Below, piece after piece: positions 47,883-55,398 of a stretch of 64,000 bases of DNA. This stretch comes from Candidatus Treponema caballi (GTDB lineage: Bacteria > Spirochaetota > Spirochaetia > Treponematales > Treponemataceae). The stretch's first letter is position 1; each line of letters starts with the position of its first letter. The position numbers and the translations under genes were made by a program. The DNA is taken from contig JAGHRS010000019.1 in NCBI GenBank assembly GCA_018066285.1, positions 1 to 64,000 of the forward strand, in the 5' to 3' direction. Below the pieces are notes generated by a model. That model saw only the letters and a program-made list of their open reading frames with translations. It searched no databases and was not told the DNA's origin.

Positions 47883-48054
47883 GGACTCGAACCCCCGGCG
47901 TGAGCGCCGAGCAGGTGCGAGGAAGAGCGCGCAGGACGCGCGCGGCAGCGAACAGAGGCGGGGTGGAGGACGCATACAGGAAGTATGCGTCCGTAACCTT
48001 CGAGTCCCTCTGGTCCCATTATTCAAAAGCAGTCCAAAGCGGGCTGCTTTTTTT
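47883..48054. repeat. tRNA-linked GC-rich hairpin element after tRNA-Arg, with duplicated tRNA end and terminator
   Basis: The left end GGACTCGAACCCCC (47883-47896) is the exact reverse complement of the tRNA-Arg T-arm. From 47999 the sequence repeats 47799-47854 exactly (56 bp, offset 200 bp), covering the tRNA 3' end and the whole terminator. GGACTCGAA pairs with TTCGAGTCC as outer stem. Three inner hairpins: GGCG/CGCC, GCGCG/CGCGC, and GGACGCATAC/GTATGCGTCC (10 bp). It holds GAGCAGGTGCGAGG. No gene is supported inside. Confidence 0.85.
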
Positions 48055-48059
48055 ACGTC

Positions 48060-48088
48060 TTGCGCCTTATCCTGCCTTTTCTTATACT
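48060..48088 (+). promoter_or_regulatory. Leaderless promoter of the ACT-domain gene
   Basis: TTGCGC, exactly 17 bp, TATACT, then 6 nt to ATG 48095. It starts directly after the duplicated terminator. Confidence 0.6.
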
Positions 48089-48094
48089 GTAATC

Positions 48095-48367
48095 ATGAAT
48101 AACGCGATAATTACTGTGGTCGGCTCAGACCAGGTCGGCATCATTGCAAAGGTGAGTGCCTTCCTTGCAGAAAAGAAGATAAACATTGCTGACATCAGTC
48201 AGACAATTCTTTCAGGCAACTTTGTCATGATGATGATGGTTGATATGTCAGGTTCTGAACTTGCAATGGATGAACTCAGGTCAAGTCTTGATGAACTTGG
48301 TAATTCCATGGGTGTTGATATAAACGTCATGCACGAACGTGTGTTCAGTGCAATGCATCGTGTCTGA
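48095..48367 (+). CDS. ACT domain-containing protein (UPF0237 type)
   Basis: Codes for 90 residues: a single ACT domain (IITVVGSDQVGIIAKVSAFL, INIADISQTILSGNFVMMMMVD). ATG 48095 is set by the promoter 6 nt upstream; longer in-frame readings run into the repeat element. The family is regularly paired with UPF0210, as here (15 bp apart), and probably senses an amino acid or similar ligand. Confidence 0.88.
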   Translation: MNNAIITVVGSDQVGIIAKVSAFLAEKKINIADISQTILSGNFVMMMMVDMSGSELAMDELRSSLDELGNSMGVDINVMHERVFSAMHRV

Positions 48368-48381
48368 TATAAGGGAGAGCC

Positions 48382-49743
48382 ATGTTATTTACCAGTGGTG
48401 AAATTCAGGAAACAGTAAACATGTTCCGTCATGAGAATCTTGACGTACGCTGTATTACTATGGGTATTTCCCTTCTTGACTGCGCGGATGAAGACAGCAA
48501 AAAAGCCTGTCAGAAGATATACGACAAGATAATGAAACAGGCAGGAAACCTTGTTCCTGTCGGTCAGGATATTGAAAAGGAATTCGGCGTTCCAATAATC
48601 AACAAGCGCATTTCCGTTACGCCGATTGCGCTTGTTGCAGGCGCAAGCAAAGCGGGCAGTTACGTTGAGTACTGCCGGACGCTTGATCGCTGCGCACGGG
48701 AGCTGGGCGTCAACTTCATAGGCGGTTTTTCAGCGCTTGTCCAGAAAGGCATGACGACGGCAGACCGCATTCTGATTGATTCAATTCCTGAAGCACTTGC
48801 AACGACTAACTGCGTCTGTTCAAGCATAAACGTCGGCAGCACGAAAAGCGGCATCAACATGGATGCGGTGAAGCTGCTTGGCGAGACTATCGTAAAGACT
48901 GCGGAGGCGACAAAGGAAAACGACAGCATTGGCTGCTCAAAGCTTGTCGTCTTCTGTAACGCTCCTGAGGATAATCCGTTTATGGCAGGCGCATTCCACG
49001 GACCTGGAGAAGGAAACGCTGTCCTTAACGTTGGCGTTTCAGGCCCCGGCGTCATTCTTGCAGCAGCGCGCGAGTACCGCGGCCGCCCGATCAACGAGCT
49101 TGCAGACGGCATTAAGAAAATGGCGTTCAAGATTACGCGCATGGGGCAGCTTGTCGGCTCAGAAGCCGCGGCGAGACTTGGCGTTGATTTCGGCATTCTT
49201 GACCTTTCACTGGCACCGACGCCGGCTGTCGGCGATTCTGTCGCACGTATCCTTGAGGAATGCGGCATTGAGGGAGCAGGAGCGCCTGGAACTACGGCCG
49301 CTCTTGCCATGCTTACCGACATGGTGAAAAAAGGCGGCGTCATGGCATCAACAAATGTCGGCGGACTTTCCGGCGCGTTCATTCCCGTATCTGAGGATGA
49401 AGGCATGATAAACGCTGTGCGCCAGGGTTCCATCTGCCTTGAAAAGCTTGAGGCCATGACGACAGTCTGTTCTGTAGGACTTGATATGATTGCCGTTCCT
49501 GGGGATACGCCTGCTTCAACGCTGAGCGGCATCATGGCCGACGAGTTCGCCATTGGTATGGTAAACAACAAGACAACTGCCGTCCGCCTCATTCCCGTTA
49601 TAGGAAAGAAGGAAGGCGAATGGGCTGAGTTTGGTGGATTGCTTGGCGGCGCACCGATTATGCCGGTAAGCCACTTCAGCTGTGCAGACTTCATCAACAG
49701 AGGAGGAAGAATCCCTGCCCCGATTCACAGTTTCAGGAACTGA
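48382..49743 (+). CDS. UPF0210 (PFL/DUF711) family protein
   Basis: Codes for 453 residues. [43 protein letters not shown] and [17 protein letters not shown] match the conserved UPF0210/DUF711 family, related in fold to anaerobic glycyl-radical-like alpha/beta barrels but without a proven reaction. It follows the ACT protein, the standard gene pair, and is followed closely by a TatD hydrolase. GGGAGAG is upstream. GC-rich codon use suggests good expression. Confidence 0.88.
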   Translation: MLFTSGEIQETVNMFRHENLDVRCITMGISLLDCADEDSKKACQKIYDKIMKQAGNLVPVGQDIEKEFGVPIINKRISVTPIALVAGASKAGSYVEYCRTLDRCARELGVNFIGGFSALVQKGMTTADRILIDSIPEALATTNCVCSSINVGSTKSGINMDAVKLLGETIVKTAEATKENDSIGCSKLVVFCNAPEDNPFMAGAFHGPGEGNAVLNVGVSGPGVILAAAREYRGRPINELADGIKKMAFKITRMGQLVGSEAAARLGVDFGILDLSLAPTPAVGDSVARILEECGIEGAGAPGTTAALAMLTDMVKKGGVMASTNVGGLSGAFIPVSEDEGMINAVRQGSICLEKLEAMTTVCSVGLDMIAVPGDTPASTLSGIMADEFAIGMVNNKTTAVRLIPVIGKKEGEWAEFGGLLGGAPIMPVSHFSCADFINRGGRIPAPIHSFRN

Positions 49744-49749
49744 TTGCTT

Positions 49750-50565
49750 ATGACACGCCTGTACTCCGATGCTCATCTTCATCTGACGTCCCTTGCTGAA
49801 AATGCCGTAGAAGCCGTTCTTTCCGGTCCCGACAGCATGCTCTGTTCTTCTGCGTTTACCCTGAAAGAGTGGCAGGAGTTGTGTTCTATAGAGGAAGCGG
49901 TGAAAGGTGATGTGCGCATCCTGAAAGCGTTCGGCATTCATCCGCAGAATCCGGATATCGAAGGGTTGGAGATATTGGAGAAACTTCTTTCTGAAAGCGG
50001 AACAGGAGCACCCGATGCAATCGGGGAAGCCGGTTACGATTTCTTTACCAAGGTCTTTGAAGCGCAGGAGAAGCAGCAGGATGAAGCCTGGTACGGTCAA
50101 CTGGAACTTGCTGCAACGTACGGAAAGCCGCTTGTCGTTCATCTGCGGCATGCTGTTGACCGCATGTTCCGTGATGCATCGATCCTTAAGAAAGTGCCGT
50201 CCGTCATATTTCACTCGTTCCCGGGCTCGCCGCTTGAGGCAGAAGCTTTGAGAAAGCGGGGCATAAACGCGTATTTCTCGTTTGGTAAGCCTGTCATGAA
50301 TAAACGGAAAAACAGCATTGAGTGTGTGCAGAAACTGCCGGACGAATGGATTTTTTTTGAAACGGATGCGCCTTTTCAGACGCTGAAAGGCGAGACTTCT
50401 ACTCAGATAGCAGATATTGCCCGTATTTTTGAAGTTGCAGCGCTGCTCCGCGGATATGGCATAACCGTGGAGAGTGCAGAAAATCAGGAAGGTTTACAGA
50501 GCGGTCCTGAAAAGCTCGCCGCCATTGCAGGGGCGAACTTCAGGAAAGCGTATATGCTTGATTGA
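49750..50565 (+). CDS. TatD family metal-dependent hydrolase
   Basis: Codes for 271 residues from ATG 49750. YSDAHLHL carries the first two metal His, AIGEAGYD the metal Glu, PLVVHLRHA and IFHSFPGS further His, and FFETDAPF the catalytic Asp. This is the TatD deoxyribonuclease/hydrolase layout. It lies 6 bp after the UPF0210 stop and is probably co-transcribed. The natural substrate of TatD-like enzymes varies (DNA ends, D-amino-acyl compounds). Confidence 0.85.
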   Translation: MTRLYSDAHLHLTSLAENAVEAVLSGPDSMLCSSAFTLKEWQELCSIEEAVKGDVRILKAFGIHPQNPDIEGLEILEKLLSESGTGAPDAIGEAGYDFFTKVFEAQEKQQDEAWYGQLELAATYGKPLVVHLRHAVDRMFRDASILKKVPSVIFHSFPGSPLEAEALRKRGINAYFSFGKPVMNKRKNSIECVQKLPDEWIFFETDAPFQTLKGETSTQIADIARIFEVAALLRGYGITVESAENQEGLQSGPEKLAAIAGANFRKAYMLD

Positions 50566-50579
50566 ATGAAGGCTCCTGA

Positions 50580-50933
50580 TCAGATGCCTTCTTTGAGGTA
50601 GCGCTGCAGTTCCTTTGATGTTTCATCAAAAAGGTAAATGACAGCATCCTTTGCTGCAGTAATGTCGCCTTCAATGCGTCCGCGCAGAATGTCATCAAGT
50701 GTCTTGCATGCTGCAAACAGCTGGTCAGCGCCAAGTGTGCCTGCAACGCCTTTAAGCAGATGGGCAAGCTTTGCGGCTTCTTCATTTTTTCCTGCTGAAA
50801 GAAGGTTTTCAAGGTCTTCAGGTTTAAACTGCGGATCATCAAAGAACATGTTTACAAGGTCATCATACAGTTCCTTGTCATTATCAACGCGCAGCATTGC
50901 ATCTTTATAGTTTACGAGAAACTGGTCACTCAT
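50580..50933 (-). CDS. Stand-alone Hpt phosphotransfer protein
   Basis: Codes for 117 residues, one four-helix Hpt domain. The phosphorylated histidine is in KLAHLLKGVAGTLGA, with the following Lys and Gly of the motif intact. It should pass phosphate between a hybrid kinase receiver and a response regulator. GGAGG is upstream, with a TACAAT box giving a short leader. It is divergent from lepB. The sensorless hybrid kinase at 15162-16307 is the only hybrid kinase in this window. Confidence 0.85.
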   Translation of the reverse strand: MSDQFLVNYKDAMLRVDNDKELYDDLVNMFFDDPQFKPEDLENLLSAGKNEEAAKLAHLLKGVAGTLGADQLFAACKTLDDILRGRIEGDITAAKDAVIYLFDETSKELQRYLKEGI

Positions 50934-50984
50934 TTTTTTCCTCCGTCTTATGTAACTATTGTAGCCTATTATCCGTTTAATTGC

Positions 50985-50990
50985 TATATT
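50985..50990 (+). promoter_or_regulatory. Extended -10 promoter of lepB (leaderless)
   Basis: TGC precedes TATATT, forming an extended -10; the -35 is poor. ATG 50997 lies 6 nt after the box. Confidence 0.45.
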
Positions 50991-50996
50991 AAGATT

Positions 50997-52802
50997 ATGA
51001 CAAAGAAGTTCACTATATTAAACTGCGGTACTATTCTCTTTTGCGTACTGTTTACTTTTTTTCAGATTAATTTTGTCGGTGACATATCCGTTACGGCGTT
51101 TCCGCTGTGTCTTGCCTTTACCGGCGTACTTGCTTATTTTTTCATCCGCTGTGTATTTCAGGTCCGCGTTTCAAGCCTTCCTGTGCTCAGAAAGCTTCTG
51201 GAATATGTTCCGTTTGTTTTTCTGACCTCTTTTGTCCTCCGTCGTGCAGGTGAGGATGGAACTTCTTTTGGCTATGATGTCATCACCGTCATTTTGTGGG
51301 TTCTTTCCCTTGGTTTTTCAATAATCTCTCTGGTACTCCTTTCAGAAAAGCGCGTATACGCGCAAAATAAGGCCTTTGCTGAGGCCAAAGAGGCCTGGGA
51401 CGCTGAATATCCCCAAGAGAAGAAAAAGATTGGTCTGAAGGTCTTTATTGAGGCCGCTGGATGGATTGATGCACTGGTACAGGCTGTTTTCACTGTGGTG
51501 CTCATCAATATCTTCATCTTCCAGCTGTACGAGATTCCTTCTGAGTCCATGGTGCCTGAGTTCCTAATAAAAGACCGCGTCGTCGTCTTCAAGTTCATGT
51601 CAGGACCTAAGTTCCCGCTTTCAGATGTCGGGCTTCCTGAGTTCCGCTCATACGAACGCGGCGATGTCGTCGTTTTCAGGAATCCGCACTACAGCATGGA
51701 CAGAAAGAGCGAGGTAAAGACGTTCGTGTCTCAGCTCGTATACATGCTTTCCTGTACGACCGTCAACCTGAATGTGGATGAGAACGGCGACATGAAGGCT
51801 GATCCGCTTGTAAAGCGCGTTGTCGGTGTTCCCGGAGAGCAGCTCATGCTGCAGGATGGCATTCTGTACCACAGAGTAGCGGGGCAGACCGAGTTTACGC
51901 CTGTGGAAGAAGACGCTTCCTGGGCTGAATGGAATGCCTCTGCGCTTCCAAAGGACATAAAGAGCCAGATACGCGATATTCCGATTACCGCAGACCAGTA
52001 TAAGATCATGATTGATGTTGAACAGGAACGCCGTAACCTTGATATGGATGCGCTTGCTGCTGAATGCCGCTCTCTTGCAGCTGAGTTTACCGTTCTCCGT
52101 AACATGAACGATCCGTCTCTCCGTCTCGAAGAAGGCGAGGCTGTTCCTGCTCTTTTGAGGGAATCTGATTCTACTGTCTATAACCTTTTCACCAAGGCTG
52201 ACAACCTGACGCTTAAGTTTTCAACGGTGAAAGGCGGCGCTGAGTTCTTCTCTGCATATGTAGCAGGCTGGGCTGATGAATACGAAAAAGCGCGTGCTGC
52301 CGGAGAAAGCGAGATAGGCGGCAATCTGTACGATGAGTCCATGTTCCGCCTGAATGCAATGATAAAGACCTGTTTTGCACGTCTTATCGTTCGGAATGCA
52401 GAACTTAACGCAGAAGGCATTTCTTCATCAAGCCGCCGTTCTGATGAAATCAGGACGAAGACAATTACGGAAGCAGATCATCTGTATCTGTATACGCTGC
52501 TCATCAACAGCCGCAATATGCCGGTGTTCCCTGCAAATGATGCAGACGGAAACGCTCAGTACATTCCGGAAGGCAACTACTTCATGATGGGCGACAACCG
52601 CTTCAATTCTCTGGACATGCGTCATTCTTACGATGAATGGAGTGAGCCGATAACAGCACGCGATGCATATCCGGTTTATTACGTGTCTAATGTAGAACCG
52701 CAATATGTAAGTTCAAAGCGTATTCTCGGCATTCCTAATCTGCGTTTCATGCCGGTTTCCCGCTTCGGTGTTCCGGGGCATACGGCAACGGTTAAAAACT
52801 GA
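50997..52802 (+). CDS. lepB: Signal peptidase I, unusually long
   Basis: Codes for 601 residues, far above the usual 180-330. Several helices lie in residues 8-125 and the anchor helix near 155-175. Box B IPSESMVPEF gives catalytic Ser184; box D PLVKRVVGVPGE gives the general base Lys273; box E GDNRFNSLDMR starts near residue 532. About 255 residues separate boxes D and E (about 125 in E. coli), so a helical insertion of roughly 120-150 residues is present. It cleaves export signal peptides. It begins with a leaderless-type start and is followed after 21 bp by the response regulator. Confidence 0.92.
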   Translation: MTKKFTILNCGTILFCVLFTFFQINFVGDISVTAFPLCLAFTGVLAYFFIRCVFQVRVSSLPVLRKLLEYVPFVFLTSFVLRRAGEDGTSFGYDVITVILWVLSLGFSIISLVLLSEKRVYAQNKAFAEAKEAWDAEYPQEKKKIGLKVFIEAAGWIDALVQAVFTVVLINIFIFQLYEIPSESMVPEFLIKDRVVVFKFMSGPKFPLSDVGLPEFRSYERGDVVVFRNPHYSMDRKSEVKTFVSQLVYMLSCTTVNLNVDENGDMKADPLVKRVVGVPGEQLMLQDGILYHRVAGQTEFTPVEEDASWAEWNASALPKDIKSQIRDIPITADQYKIMIDVEQERRNLDMDALAAECRSLAAEFTVLRNMNDPSLRLEEGEAVPALLRESDSTVYNLFTKADNLTLKFSTVKGGAEFFSAYVAGWADEYEKARAAGESEIGGNLYDESMFRLNAMIKTCFARLIVRNAELNAEGISSSSRRSDEIRTKTITEADHLYLYTLLINSRNMPVFPANDADGNAQYIPEGNYFMMGDNRFNSLDMRHSYDEWSEPITARDAYPVYYVSNVEPQYVSSKRILGIPNLRFMPVSRFGVPGHTATVKN

Positions 52803-52823
52803 ATCTGAGAGCGGAAGTGCGTT

Positions 52824-53495
52824 ATGTACAGAATGTTCGTTGTAGAAGATGATCCCGGCATTGCAGAAGCTGTCTGTGAGCAGGCATCTTCCTGGGACAT
52901 AGAGGCCTGTACGGTAAAGAACTTCCGTGATGTTGCTTCCGAAGTTGCAGCTTTTCAGCCGCACATCATCCTGCTTGATATAAAGCTTCCCTGTTTCAAC
53001 GGTTTTCACTGGTGCACTGAAATAAGAAAGTTTTCACGCGTTCCCATTGTGTTCATCTCCTCTGAGTCAGACAACATGAACATTGTCATGGCGATGAACA
53101 TGGGCGGCGACGATTTCATTGCCAAGCCCTTTGACGGCGCCGTCCTCATGGCAAAGGTACAGGCACTGCTGAGACGAACCTACGATTTTGCGCAGTCTAA
53201 TCCCGTACTGGAACACCGTGGCGCCATTCTTGATACGGGTGAGAAACGGCTTATCGCTGCCGGAAAGCACATGGAGCTTACAAAAAACGAATACCGCATC
53301 CTTTTTACGCTGATGCAGAATAAGTGCAAGGTCGTGAGCCGCGAAAAGCTGATGGAAGCACTCTGGCAGACTGACTGCTTTGTTGATGAGAATACGCTTT
53401 CCGTAAACGTAAACCGCCTGCGCCACAAGCTTGATGACGCGGGGCTTTCCGATTTCATAACGACACGTTTTGGTGAAGGCTACATCATCCAGTGA
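52824..53495 (+). CDS. OmpR-family response regulator, BceR-like
   Basis: Codes for 223 residues. The receiver opens with MFVVEDDPGIAEAV, with acceptor Asp in IILLDIKLPCFNG and Lys in DDFIAKPFDGAVL. The C-terminal winged helix (ELTKNEYRILFTLMQ ... ENTLSVNVNRLRHKL) binds DNA. It lies next to a BceS-like kinase and a BceAB-type transporter. A box TTACA-N4-TGTAA upstream of the transporter fits the known BceR target. Confidence 0.9.
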   Translation: MYRMFVVEDDPGIAEAVCEQASSWDIEACTVKNFRDVASEVAAFQPHIILLDIKLPCFNGFHWCTEIRKFSRVPIVFISSESDNMNIVMAMNMGGDDFIAKPFDGAVLMAKVQALLRRTYDFAQSNPVLEHRGAILDTGEKRLIAAGKHMELTKNEYRILFTLMQNKCKVVSREKLMEALWQTDCFVDENTLSVNVNRLRHKLDDAGLSDFITTRFGEGYIIQ

Positions 53496-53504
53496 GGCTG
53501 TGAC

Positions 53505-54491
53505 GTGAAGTTTTTCCGCCTGTTTCTTAAAAAGCACAGACTCACCCTGGTTACAGCAGCGCTGTTCATCCTTGTTTTTGCGATAGTCCTCAGGCTGTAT
53601 GGCATTGACCTTATGGTAATTGCCTATCCGGTGTCAGTATGCGCTTTCCTGTTCATCATCATGATGGCGGTCGCTTTTCTCCGCGAACGTCGGCGCTTCG
53701 AATACATAAAAAGTCTTGAAAGCGTTGTTCCGCATGTACCAAAGCTTACCAAAGCAGACAGCCCTGTTGAGGACGAGCTTATGGCAATCGTTTCGCTCAT
53801 GAAGGAACAGCAGGCGCGGCTCAACACCGGCTGGGAAGGCCGTTACAATGATATGGTCGAGTACTACAGCATCTGGGTGCATCAGATTAAAACGCCGATA
53901 GCCGCGATGAAACTGACGCTTGAGAACATGGACTCTCTTGAAAGCCGCCGTCTTTCCCGCGACTTGCAGCGGATAGAGCGCTATGTTGAGATGGTGCTGA
54001 CGTATCTCCGCCTTGAATCTGAGACAAGCGATTACGTTTTCAAGGAATATGAGCTTGATGACATTGTGCGTGGTGTCATCCGCCAGTTCGCTTCTGAGTT
54101 CATTGAGCGCCGCCTTACGCTGCATTTTGAAGGCGTACAGATGAAGGTTGTGACAGATAAAAAGTGGCTTTCATTCATTATTGAGCAGCTGCTTTCAAAT
54201 GCGCTCAAGTACACTGCTGAAGGAAGCATTTCCATTTTTCTGGAAGGCGGCGCGCTCTGCATAAAAGATACCGGTATGGGCATTGCAAAAGAGGACTTGC
54301 CGCGTCTTTTTGACAACGGCTTTACGGGCAGAAACGGCCGTCTGGACAACAAATCATCGGGGATCGGGCTTTATTTGTGTAAGCGCACCGCCGACCGACT
54401 GGGACATGAGTTGTCCCTGGAGTCTGAACCTGATGTAGGCACGATTGCGCGCATCCGTTTTGCTCAGGATGTGGCAGGAAAGTTCGAATAG
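53505..54491 (+). CDS. Intramembrane-sensing histidine kinase, BceS-like
   Basis: Codes for 328 residues. Two helices (about 13-32 and 38-57) are joined by a loop of only a few residues, so there is no extracytoplasmic sensor; such kinases get their signal from the partner ABC transporter. The phosphorylated His is in WVHQIKTPIAAMKL, and N and G boxes (IIEQLLSNALKY; DTGMGIAKEDL; SSGIGLYLCKR) follow. It starts 9 bp after the regulator gene. Confidence 0.9.
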   Translation: MKFFRLFLKKHRLTLVTAALFILVFAIVLRLYGIDLMVIAYPVSVCAFLFIIMMAVAFLRERRRFEYIKSLESVVPHVPKLTKADSPVEDELMAIVSLMKEQQARLNTGWEGRYNDMVEYYSIWVHQIKTPIAAMKLTLENMDSLESRRLSRDLQRIERYVEMVLTYLRLESETSDYVFKEYELDDIVRGVIRQFASEFIERRLTLHFEGVQMKVVTDKKWLSFIIEQLLSNALKYTAEGSISIFLEGGALCIKDTGMGIAKEDLPRLFDNGFTGRNGRLDNKSSGIGLYLCKRTADRLGHELSLESEPDVGTIARIRFAQDVAGKFE

Positions 54492-54499
54492 CAGACTTC

Positions 54500-54513
54500 T
54501 TACAGAAATGTAA
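54500..54513. promoter_or_regulatory. BceR-type operator upstream of the ABC transporter
   Basis: TTACA, four bases, TGTAA: an exact match to the inverted repeat TNACA-N4-TGTAA known for Bce-type regulators. A half-site ATGTAAGAAG follows at about 54530. Confidence 0.75.
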
Positions 54514-54568
54514 GAAATTTCCCGCAAAATGTAAGAAGAACAAATAGAAGGTGACTCTGTACATCCCG

Positions 54569-54574
54569 TATACT
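54569..54574 (+). promoter_or_regulatory. -10 box of the Bce-type transporter operon
   Basis: TATACT; no good -35 lies 17 bp upstream, as expected for a promoter that needs the response regulator. The leader of about 45 nt includes CCGCATATGCGG and AGGAG before ATG 54625. Confidence 0.5.
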
Positions 54575-54624
54575 TAGCATGACATCAGAAAACCGCATAT
54601 GCGGATTATTACAGGAGAGACGAT

Positions 54625-55398
54625 ATGAGTTTATTGACTGTATCAGGATTAAAAAAGATTTACAAAACACGCTTTGGCGCACATCAGGTTGAAGCACTTA
54701 AAAACGTAACGTTCTCAGTAGAGAAGGGCGAGTACATTGCAATCATGGGCGAGTCCGGCTCTGGAAAGACAACGCTTCTTAACATTCTTGCAGCACTCGA
54801 TAAGTCGACTGCAGGTTCAGTTATGCTTGATGATATGGATCTGACTCAGGTTAAGGAAGAGCAGATGGCTGCTTTCCGACGCGACAACCTCGGCTTCGTG
54901 TTCCAGGAGTTCAACCTGCTCGACACGTTCAGCGTAGAAGACAATATCTTCCTGCCTCTCGTGCTTTCAGGCAAGAGGAACGAAGAGATGAAAGAGCGTC
55001 TGGAACCAATTGCAAAGCGTCTCGGTATTGAGAAACTGCTTGCAAAGTATCCGTACGAGATTTCAGGCGGACAGAAGCAGCGTGTCGCTATTGCCCGCGC
55101 TTTCATCACATATCCGCAGATCATCCTTGCTGATGAGCCGACAGGTGCGCTTGATTCAAAGAGTACAGATGACATTCTCCGGGCGTTCGCAGACCTTAAT
55201 TCGCTCGGTCAGACAATCCTTATGGTAACGCACTCTACAAAAGCCGCAAGCAAAGCCGGACGCGTCCTGTTCATCAAGGATGGTGAGGTGTTCCATCAGA
55301 TTTACCGCGGCGAATCTTCTGACGGTGAGATGTACCAGAAGATTTCAGATACGCTCACCATGTTGCAGAAGAATGACGCAGAAGAGGTTGCAGAATGA
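54625..55398 (+). CDS. ABC transporter ATPase, BceA-like
   Basis: Codes for 257 residues. Walker A GESGSGKTT, signature SGGQKQRVAIARAF and Walker B IILADEPTGALDSKS, with the LolD/MacB-type pattern (FQEFNLLDTFSVEDNIFLPL). It pairs with the large permease by a 4-bp overlap. Such modules sense and resist cell-envelope antimicrobial peptides such as bacitracin or lantibiotics; the target here is not known. Confidence 0.92.
   Translation: MSLLTVSGLKKIYKTRFGAHQVEALKNVTFSVEKGEYIAIMGESGSGKTTLLNILAALDKSTAGSVMLDDMDLTQVKEEQMAAFRRDNLGFVFQEFNLLDTFSVEDNIFLPLVLSGKRNEEMKERLEPIAKRLGIEKLLAKYPYEISGGQKQRVAIARAFITYPQIILADEPTGALDSKSTDDILRAFADLNSLGQTILMVTHSTKAASKAGRVLFIKDGEVFHQIYRGESSDGEMYQKISDTLTMLQKNDAEEVAE

Noticed and set aside
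47881-48102. ORFs on both strands over the GC-rich block after tRNA-Arg
   Set aside because: Arg/Ala/Gly-rich translations of hairpin DNA in several frames, no start signals, and they overlap the duplicated terminator.
48660-49697. 345-codon minus-strand ORF opposite the UPF0210 gene
   Set aside because: It is a shadow of a GC-biased conserved gene; the translation is Ser/Pro/Ala-rich without domain pattern.
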